Origin: Lactarius indigo
Lineage: Eukaryota > Basidiomycota > Agaricomycetes > Russulales > Russulaceae
Reading direction: 5' to 3'
DNA length: 64,000 nucleotides
NCBI GenBank assembly: GCA_025766275.1
Contig: JAFKAC010000047.1
Span: forward strand, 310,001 to 374,000
Below the pieces are notes generated by a model. That model was not told the origin of the DNA. It did not search any database and saw only the letters and a program-made list of their open reading frames with translations. Below are positions 56,301-64,000 of the stretch, piece by piece. Each line of letters starts with the position of its first letter. Position 1 is the stretch's first letter. The position numbers and the translations under genes were made by a program.

Positions 56301-56726
56301 TGTTACGCACGCTCCAGTTCGATCATATCATTGGATCGAACAAACTGCCGAGTACCCGCTTCAACAGCTCTTGTGTCTTGTTCAAGGACCTCATTGACGT
56401 GCTTGACCAAACAGAGCTTGCAGTATACTTTTGCTTTGTCGTGGGTTGTCCGCGTGCCCGAGTATGCTTCAGGTGCTTTTTGGGCAAGTTTTGGGTGGTC
56501 CTTAAAGAAGTCACGGACCCAAGAACGATTAGATGACCGGCCACTATGAGTCATTGTGGTATGGAATAAGAGAAATCATACAATATTACTCAATACAGAT
56601 TCCGGAATGTGCTACTGTCACGTGATGAGAAAAGTCATGGTCGTTCCACAGTCGGCGACTAGTCACCGACTAGTCGACATGTGATGACATTGACTCTTGA
56701 CCTTAGTCGGCAACTGTCCAACACTG
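53377..56726 (-). mobile_element. hAT DNA transposon, complete but inactive
   Basis: A 3350-bp element with ends starting CAGTGTTG on both strands and further weaker inverted similarity (CAGT..GACTA), flanked by the 8-bp duplication GAGTAGGG. Subterminal regions carry repeated AGTCACTGACTAGTCG-like words, typical of transposase binding sites. The transposase on the minus strand is broken by two stops. Confidence 0.9.
53558..56554 (-). pseudogene. hAT transposase with two TGA stops
   Basis: Minus strand, start MTHSGRSSNRSWVRDFF at 56554. An N-terminal BED-type zinc finger (YCKLCLVKHV, then, after an intron, LVNHLRLC) is followed by a variable linker. The catalytic region carries WVENPEWLDFCNDFVPQ, SCDGWTGENFHHYIAFM, VVAFTTDASGESRKARKLLL and CPDCFAHQVNLIVGDYF. 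Next come the helical insertion (RAVLTRWTAHYLTFKCLLEL) and the C-terminal hAT dimerisation domain (SASCERLFSVFGNTLTKLRN). Several introns are present. In-frame TGA codons at 55609-55611 and 55579-55581 interrupt the protein before the conserved CDGWTGEN block. The final 130 residues are acidic. Confidence 0.85.
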
Positions 56727-56734
56727 GAGTAGGG
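56727..56734. repeat. hAT target-site duplication, right
   Basis: GAGTAGGG, matching 53369-53376. Confidence 0.9.
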
Positions 56735-57171
56735 TGGTGGTGCTGTTCGCCCATGTACCAGGAAGTTGGTCTTCTCTGGTCACAGACAGGCCAAAGTTCT
56801 TCCCTTGATTCTTCCTGTAGTGAATTATTTTATGTCTGATAAGGTTTATTCCTCTGTCATTTTGCGGCCGCAGCAGTCTGAGTGTGCGTTCTCCATGGGT
56901 TTCGGGTTTGTTGGCGCCTTACGGCTCAGGGCTACTCACCTCGCCACTCCTTGACAGGAGTTTACTAAGGGGACACGAAGTGTAGGTGCGGGTGCAGGAC
57001 CCGACTGAGGTGCGTGCATGTTTTGTGTGTACCGTGATTTTGCGTTGCCTTCTTCGCATCACGTTGCATGACGCGCCGACTGACTCTCTTTCTCTCATCC
57101 CACGCCCAGGTTACACACCTATTTTGACAGTTACCCCAACAGCGCCTCGGAGCCAGTGACGCAGATCCGGA
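56735..57171. other. Intergenic between the hAT element and the RGG-tail gene
   Basis: No supported gene. A possible short upstream exon before 57172 (after CCCAG near 57110) reads as protein in one frame, but that frame stops and does not join the ATG at 57172. Confidence 0.35.
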
Positions 57172-58141
57172 ATGCCGAACGACGTAGAAAAAGATGATGA
57201 GCGAGCGAGGCGCCGGCGGTTACGGGAGGAGGAGCGTCGGCGCGAGAACGAGCGGCGGTTGGAGGGGCAGCGGAGGGAGTTTGAGCGTAAATGCGAGGCT
57301 CTGAGGAGGAAGAAGGCCACTGCGGATGAAGAAAACGACGCTGCTGCTCTCGCGAAGAACGCTGGGGGGAACGAGGGACTCGGAGGGGCATGTGAGAATC
57401 GGGTGGGGGAGGGAGACGACCAACCCCAACTACTCAGAGATGAGACCCCGTGGTCAAACGACCAGGAAGGGCGCTCCGGGAAGCTGAAACGAAGAAATCG
57501 CAATCGCAGAGAAAGGGCCAAGGGAGAAACTACGGATGCCGAGACGAAGACACCTGCGGGGCGGCGGCACACATCGCCAGCTCCCGCGAAAACAGAGCAC
57601 CCCGAATTGCATGTGATCGCGCAGGTTAGGTTACGTGCCCATTTTTTCGCATGACGAAACTGATCGGAGGTCCCCGCAGTTGACGCCGCTTGCACCGCCC
57701 TCGCCGCCGCCGCCAATCACACCGTGTGGCGAGTCATCTTTGCGCTCGGGGAAAGGCGAAAGCTGCCGTCAGGGCGAAGACTTCCGGACGGGCATGGGAG
57801 TCGACTATCTATTCGACCCCCCATTACGATCATGTAGTACTCCCGACGCTTCTTCCCCGCCGCCGGCAGTGGAAGAGTGCGCACAGACACGTGAAGCTGC
57901 AGCCGACGTTCTCTTCTTCGAGCCCCAGCTTCTATACGTCGACTCCACTGCAGCCGCAATTGTGCCGATTGTGAAGATCGGCCGCGCTTCGGCGGCATTC
58001 TATAGGACCGGTGGAGAGCCTGGAAACACGCGGCAACCCCAGAAATTATTTAGAGGCCGTGGTCGAGGTAGGGGCTTCGGATGGTATGGACGAGGCGGTC
58101 GAGAACCACGGGGCGAACCTTCCTGGACAAACTGGGGATAG
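57172..58141 (+). CDS. Unknown protein, charged N-terminus and RGG-like C-terminus
   Basis: Two exons (57172-57624 and 57680-58141) with a 55-nt GT-AG intron give 304 residues. Residues 1-60 are a highly charged helix (RARRRRLREEERRRENERR), probably a coiled coil. A Lys/Arg/Glu-rich middle follows, then a Pro-rich stretch, then a C-terminal Gly-Arg tail (FRGRGRGRGFGWYGRGGREP). I do not recognise the family. RGG tails often bind RNA, so an RNA-associated role is a guess. An in-frame TGA just before the ATG supports this start. Confidence 0.6.
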
Positions 58142-61100
58142 TGGAGCAATCTCCAAGGGCATAGGGTACAACAGGCAGTCCCCCTCTATCCCCTCTATTC
58201 GCTGATAACGTACGTCTACCAGTATGCCGCGTCCAGATCGTCCGACCAAGTTTCCTATCTTCGCGACCCCTCTCGACCCCTCGTCATCTCTATGCATCAG
58301 TCTCTCAGGCTCGTGGTGAAGACTCGAGCTCATGCGTTCATGTTAAGATTTCTGGCGGCATCACAAAATTAGGCTCTCTCGTGCCGGTAGCACTGTTGAC
58401 TCATCTCCACCTGCGTGGAGCCTTCCCCATCGATTACAGTATACCGCAAAACACCGGTCGCTTGGACCGATTCACACACACTTAGTCCATTGACGATTGA
58501 TTACTAAACGAAAACTTGGCGACGCATGTGCAAAACTCGAATATGAAGAGGCTGCGTCTACAACTACACGACCGAAGGACCCTCGAACTGGCGCACCGCG
58601 CACAAGAACTTGGCAGGCGTAATTTGGGCGGTCATGAAACCCGAGAGCGTGCGGTCTCGCTTCTTTGAATCTTCACTCAGCTCGACCGGCTATTTCGGAC
58701 GTAAGTCAAGGACTGCGTGTGGTATTCTTGTTACCGTCTTAATGCCCCGTTTCAATGTGTTAATCACTGCAAGAACTGTTGGGGGTAGGGTTGGACAACA
58801 CAAACCCCCGTTCATAATGAGTTGGGTTCAGCTCATCTCTCTCGGTTCGGGCATGGCCTCCATACAACATGCATGCTTCTTTGGTCAGGCTAGGGGGTGG
58901 TTCCGTGTTCATATGACAACGCCAATGGCCCGAGCTTCGCAGTTTATTACGATAATTCCCCACCCGTTTCCTTGTTAGGACGTACCTCGTCCCAGTTTCG
59001 GAGCACCCTTATAATCGGACAAAGCCATAATCTCAAGCTGAACTGATCACTGACCTATTAAGATACTATTGCCCCTTGAAGTAGCACTCGAGTCTGAGTG
59101 GCCTGAGTAAATTCCCCGGTCTCTCTTATGTTCATGGCTTCATTAGGTTTTAATGAGATGAATCATTACAGCATGATAACTCGGAATTTCGCGATGTTTT
59201 TTTTTTTGACAGTTTGTCATGATGCAGTAAATAGCGGGGACTGTCGAGAGCTCACCCGTGGCACCATGTTTTGCTGCGCTCCTCTTACTCCATGCGCCAT
59301 CGATGAATGGTTCTTGCGGGACTGTCGGAGCACTCAAGTAGTCGGACTCTGGTCTACAAGTGTATATGGACTGGCCGCCCATCTCGGACATACCTCCGGC
59401 AAAACCAAAAACGTGGGGGGGAGGGTCGATTGTTGTATGTCTTGCTTCTTTTTTGCCCTCCTAACTGCTCACCAACAACGTAATCCTCTCTCCTGATATT
59501 GCTTCCTGTATTTGTTTCCCTCCTGCTTCTCGTGAGAGCCTAGGGGCCATAAAGTGCTCGTTTATCATAACCTCAGCACCGCCATCGCCGGGATCGATCT
59601 TGAGCCCAACAGTTACAGTACTATTCACACCGCGCGATGCTTCTTTTCAGAAAACCTTAGCTCGTGATGAGAAACCGTATCTTTTGGTTCAATGGTTGAG
59701 GCGAAGTCATTACGGCACTTCCTATTCGATTTTGGTTATGTCAGTAAGCCATGCGGCAAGCAAATTGTCTCTTCTCCCCTTCCCCTCCTGTAAGCCACAC
59801 CGATTTCAGACACCCGTCCACCACGGAGTGCTTCCTTTTTTATTATTATTATCACTATCGTACGTAGCAGCACGGTGGCACCTCCACTGCCTAAACCTAA
59901 ATGTGACGGGGAACGGCTTTATCCTGTGTTGGTTTGCCTGTTTTGGGATGCTTGAGAGCGGGTGTCCGCGAGATCAGATCGATCAAGTAGTTGCACGTTT
60001 GGGGGGGGGGGGGGGCTTCATGGAAGTCAGTTGACCTTTGACCAGGCGCTCCAGGAGGGGGCGTCGTCAAGGTCTCCAGGATCGCGATGGACGAAATGGG
60101 CGTAATGGAGCAAACATAGAATCAGACGCCTGCCTAGACCACCACGACATACATTGCGAGATTTCCACGTTCATCAATTTGTTCGTCGTTCAACCAATTC
60201 AAAAAGACCATCTTGGGGCGCACTGATGGGGTGCCCGGCGTGCCACGACGTGATTACTGTAACTCACCTGTTCGTCTGTCTTTGTTTCATTAATCCAGTC
60301 ATTAAGCCGGTTCTATTCACCACTGCATCATATCGCGGGCCATCGCCGCGTCGCCATTCGGGGGGGCACGAACGTGGTTCTCTTTCTCAAAGGTGTCGTG
60401 CGGTAGTACTAGGAAGAAGTAAAAGTGTGCCCTGGGTTTGAAAGGCAACGAACAATGTTCTTTTTGGGTGTGGTGCCCTGGTCCCTTTGGACAGGACAGG
60501 CAGTCGTGATCATGATTGACAGACATACGGCACAGGAAGCACGGCTATCTCGCCCGGAAGGTGATGCATGATGGAGCGCTGCACAGAGATGTGCGTCTTC
60601 TCCTTGACGTACTACATGGCCTCGTTTAGGTAAACAATGGCCCGCTCAGCTCCCACCCACCCATCTTCAGGAATCAATGCAGTAGGTGGCGCCCATCTAC
60701 AGCCCCCACCTTCCTGCTTCCCTAGGCCTAGGCAGGCAGGGTACACTGTATTGTGCTCTCGAACGGCGGATCACGCCGGCATTGTATGATTTGATAGCAC
60801 GTCATTTTAAGACTAAGTACCAGAGGTGCGAGCATCGAGGAACAATCCATCCAACCATACCCGGAGCTTATTAGACACTTCCCAGGAAGGGGCCCCTAAA
60901 TCTGGTGGCGCGCTTGTGTAGATAGATGGCCCTGTGGCCACTCCATGCGCCGCAAGCATGCCCATCACCGGCAGCCCATCATGCGAGTCTCCGGCGTGTT
61001 CCTACTGTTTACCGACTCAGATCTCTCCTGCTCGCGCGCGTCTTTGGTCTCTGTCTCCAAGTCAGGGGTTTGCTTCTTCTTCTTCTTCTCTGCTTTGCGC

Positions 61101-61635
61101 CGCTGCGGGGGGCAAATCACATACATACGTATCCTTCTGTCTCACTTTGTCTGCAGGTGAAGTGAACCTCCGGAGCGCACAATACCCAATGTCTGAAAAC
61201 AGTCAGCCATCCCCAAATATTACCAAAACCTGGACGCTTTCTTGCCTTTCTCGGCCATCTTGGTGCCCCTTGCCCCGTTGCACGGCGGCCCACACGTCCG
61301 TTCCGTGACTCTTTGGACATGACATGACTCTTGCACCCCCCCTCCGAGGCCTGAGCGATCTTGCTTCTCAGGATCGGTTGCCGCACGTCTCGCGCTAAAT
61401 TTACCAACTTGATCTGTGCTGGGTATGGATTGGGAAGCGCGGATGATTCGTCCGCTCGGAGGAGGACGCATATAAGACCCTGCGTGTACAGCGTCCCCTC
61501 CCACACTGCCACCCCTTGCCCATCCTGTCCCCTTCTTCCCTCACCTCTCTTCCCTCCTCACCAGTTTCTTTCTCCCCCCCTCTCTCTTCTTCTTCTTTTC
61601 GTCACAGATTTCCGCCTAGAGAGAGAGAGAGAGGA
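58142..61635. other. Long intergenic stretch, no gene supported
   Basis: About 3.5 kb with many short open frames and no recognisable domain. It contains a 15-nt G run at 60001-60015, a TTATTATTATTATCA microsatellite near 59841 and a C/T-rich tract at 61500-61620. A frame at about 58530-58700 (TEGPSNWRTAHKNLAGVIWA) followed by GTAAGTC could be an isolated exon remnant. Confidence 0.35.
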
Positions 61636-62331
61636 ATGCGCTCGCACGATCCGACGCTCCCGTCCATCTCCTTCGTTCTCTCCCAGGCACGGCCGGCAGC
61701 GCCACGCGGCAGCAGGCGATGGAACAGATTCGGCGTTCCCCGGTCCAAGTCTACACCCTCCTTTGCACCCGGACCGCACCCACCTCGATATCCGCCGCGG
61801 CTTGACAGCGAGTTTCTAACGGTAAATAGCTCTTTACGAGACCCCTATCTTCCCAAACGCTCCCCGTCTCTCCTGTTTCAACGCGCTTCCGTCACCATTG
61901 ATCGGACAAGTCACTGACTCGCGCGGGAAGACTGTAGATTACCGATTCTCCAGCCCGCCTCGGGCCCCGTCGCGCTCGAGCTTTGCCCTGGTACGTATAA
62001 CTATACGATCAAAACGTGTCACGCGTGCCCCGCCTGACGACGCGAGCTTGTTCAGCCCAAGGACATCTTCGATGCCGATGCCGAGATAGAAATCGTCATG
62101 CCATCGCCGACCGACTCCGAACCGTCGACTGAATCGACCGCCGGCTGCTCGACGACGACCCACACCTGCACCTATAACGCACAGCACGACGGTTATTCCC
62201 ACAACCACGCCAAGAAGAGCCGTAGTCATCACGGTCATTCTCTTGTTGATCCCAGCCCGAGTCTCTGTTGCAGTCACGGCAGTCGCCCTCGGCGTCCCCG
62301 CGCAGTGACCGCCTTTATTCACGTAAGTTTT
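61636..62331 (+). CDS. Possible multi-exon gene, unknown
   Basis: Weakly supported. A Pro/Arg-rich open frame starts at ATG 61636 (MRSHDPTLPSISFVL) and meets GTAAATAG near 61820. A second block (FSSPPRAPSRSSFAL) joins across a good intron (GTACGTATAA...GTTCAG) to PKDIFDADAEIEIVMPSPTD. The following exon ends at GTAAGT near 62323. In the alternative frame this last exon encodes a hydrophobic stretch (VVITVILLLIPARVSVAVTA), so a membrane protein is possible. I cannot decide the frame of the last exon or find the end of the gene. Confidence 0.3.
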
Positions 62332-63151
62332 TTTTTTTTTTTTTCCTTCCCGCTCCTCGGATCACGAAGCTCTCGTCTCTACGTCTCTGTCACTTTGAGT
62401 GCTGAAATTCCTGGGGCGGCGCGTCCCCATCTCGTTTTTTTAGGACACCCTTTCTGCGCTCCGCAGTAGGTGGCATGGGGCGCAAACTGTGCGGCGTGCG
62501 GAACATCGCATCCCATTCGACTTGTGCAATTGAATTCGAGCGCCCCGTGGAGAACAGGTTTCGATTCTCTTCACCTGTCCTTAAATGGGATATAGAAAAA
62601 GAGGGAGAAAAGCGGGGCTCACTTTCTTCCTTATCCACCACTCATCGTCGTCATCATCGCAATCATCATCATCACCAACAATCATAATCACCACCACGTT
62701 GAGATCTGTTCGTCTCTTGTAGCATTACATTACGTCTTGCCGCAGCCTACTGGCTGGTTCCTGCGCTCGTTTGTATCTGGTATTCGTTTCGTTGCCGTCT
62801 ATTATAGAGTTCTTCGGTCGGCCTGCGATCACCAGCGGGCCCGCTACCCTCGGCCCAAACGAAACGTTCTCGTCTGCCCCAGGGTTACAGTATCTAACAG
62901 TTGGCAAGCGGCGTATGAGCGGTCCGCCGCAATTTGCGCCGAGGGCTTTGGTATGTGACGCAACTCGGAGAGGCGGCATCACCGGGGCGTTCCTTGGTTC
63001 TTTCTTCTTTTCCTCTGTTTCGTTTCATGAATCCATATCATCGAAAAGGGACGGGGCGAGCGTAGCAAGGGATCAGCGGATGACTGTGTTGGTACAAGCC
63101 TGCAAGGCCAGCTACGTAGTTACGCCTGCAGGTTTCAATCGCGTTACAACC
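62332..63151. other. Unresolved region before the proteasome gene
   Basis: Contains an intronic-looking T run (62327-62344), a CAT/ATC microsatellite (62640-62695) and an open frame at about 62760-63000 (IIEFFGRPAITSGPATLGPN) that could be an exon of the uncertain gene upstream. Nothing here is conclusive. Confidence 0.3.
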
Positions 63152-63954
63152 TCACATGGTATCTATAACCTCCTTTAGCTCCCGTTCGTCCAAAATGTGG
63201 AAGCCTTTGTCGGTCGTAACCTAGGCCAGAATGAATTGGATGTGCGTTCATCACGTGATGTTATCAGTGGAGATGCGCGTACCTGGGCAAGCTGTACGTT
63301 ATGTTGGTCGAGCTTCTCTTCCATCACTTGCTTGAGAACTCTCAAAACAAGGACCTGCGCTTCTGCGAGAGACATTTGCTACGGGTCGAGGTAAGGACTA
63401 GCGCATTCGTTTAAACCGCATACGAGGGAAGTGCGCACCGAGTGCCATTTGTCCTGGAGCTCGCTCTGCGCTGCCTCGGAACCCGAACCGATTGCCTTGG
63501 CGTCGTAACGTACAAACGTCCCCGAGGGGTCGGTGTGGTATCTGTGGCCTTGTCAAAGAGCCATAACGAAGGACAGACAAGGTACGCACAGCTGTGGGCC
63601 GAGCTCGTCGGTGCCGGCGATGAGGAGGGCGACACCGAACGGGCGGCTCATCATCGCGTCCTCGTCGTGCACACTCTCGCCGAAACGGAGCGCGAGGTCG
63701 CAGACCGCCTGCGTGACGCTCTCCACCTTGATGCGCTCGTCGTAGGTAAATGCGTGGTTCTGGGCGGTGACGCGGGCGTGGTCGACGATGGTGCGTGCAT
63801 CGGCAGTGAGGCCAGACATGGCACACCCGAGATGCGTGTCGATCTCCATGATTTTCTCTATTGACGAAGCCTCGAGCAAGGGAGACTGGACTCGCTTCTC
63901 GACGCCTAGGACGACGCCGTGTGGCGTGCGGATGCCTACAGTTGTAGAGCCGAG
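63152..63954 (-). CDS. PUP2: 20S proteasome subunit alpha-5 (continues beyond the window)
   Basis: At least four exons on the minus strand. From the exon starting at 63954 ([20 protein letters not shown]) it reads [40 protein letters not shown] and [20 protein letters not shown]. After an intron comes [20 protein letters not shown], after another [20 protein letters not shown], and the last exon ends [23 protein letters not shown] before the TGA (63152-63154). This is the conserved alpha-5 ring subunit of the 20S core. The first exon(s), with the N-terminal gate residues, lie beyond 64000. All introns seen are short and GT-AG. Confidence 0.95.
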
Positions 63955-64000
63955 CTGGAAGCAAGATGCTGTGCGTTCGGCACGGTATCAAAAACCCAGC

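Noticed and set aside
57111..57716. 201-codon minus-strand frame opposite the RGG-tail gene
   Set aside because: The plus strand has a matching two-exon structure and sensible charged/RGG composition. The minus frame is Ser/Arg-rich shadow sequence.
1..64000. CRISPR arrays, tRNA or rRNA genes, bacterial-type operons
   Set aside because: None seen. Repeats here are LTRs, target duplications and decayed satellites, and no cloverleaf or rRNA signature was recognised by eye.

Overview
The window looks like nuclear DNA of a filamentous basidiomycete, most likely an Agaricomycete. The host genes have many short GT-AG introns of about 50-70 nt. They include a DUF6535 membrane protein and a C2-plus-membrane-segment protein of types I know from mushroom-forming fungi. 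Housekeeping genes with eukaryotic orthologues sit between blocks of transposon-derived DNA. No rRNA, tRNA, CRISPR or bacterial operon structure was seen.

Layout, left to right. 1-5950: two tandem paralogues of a C2-domain/multi-pass membrane protein (the first cut by the window edge), separated by about 3.5 kb with one decayed ankyrin-repeat remnant. 6120-7613: two 5'-truncated LINE tails on the minus strand. 7750-9634: a DUF6535 protein (minus). 11702-14661: a BST1/PGAP1-type GPI inositol-deacylase (minus), diverging from 15559-20660, a UBP2-like ubiquitin hydrolase (plus). 22022-22690: a broken minus-strand copy of the start and promoter of a short-chain dehydrogenase. It is the inverted partner of the intact gene at 40011-41188. 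42850-44648: small ORFs with signal peptides in a diverged tandem duplication. 44944-45581: a short TA-flanked inverted-repeat DNA transposon. 46754-48303 (DUS2, minus) and 48403-51383 (EXO84, plus) share a 99-bp promoter gap. 53377-56726: a complete but inactivated hAT transposon. 57172-58141: an unknown RGG-tailed protein. 63152 to the window edge: proteasome subunit alpha-5 (minus).

The centre (22741-39175) is a nested transposon. A full-length LINE, about 8.0 kb after subtracting insertions, has a 16-bp target duplication, a poly-A tail, a gag-like ORF1 and an endonuclease/RT/RNase H ORF2. A solo LTR (28065-28643) interrupts its ORF2, and a 7.8-kb Ty3/gypsy chromovirus (29920-37747) with 501-bp LTRs interrupts its RNase H domain. 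Both insertions have 5-bp target duplications, and removing them restores one ORF2 frame, broken only by four TGA codons.

The most interesting signals are in the chromovirus: an 11-nt putative primer-binding site complementary to the expected 5' end of its own RNA (Tf1/sushi-type self-priming), a GGGTTTT slippery heptamer in a 31-nt gag/pol -1 overlap, no AUG at the start of the gag frame, and about 400 residues beyond the chromodomain. Transposon decay here looks CpG-directed: all three LTR-LTR differences and the one mismatch in the solo-LTR target duplication are CpG to TpG/CpA, and all six in-frame stops noted in the LINE and hAT are TGA.
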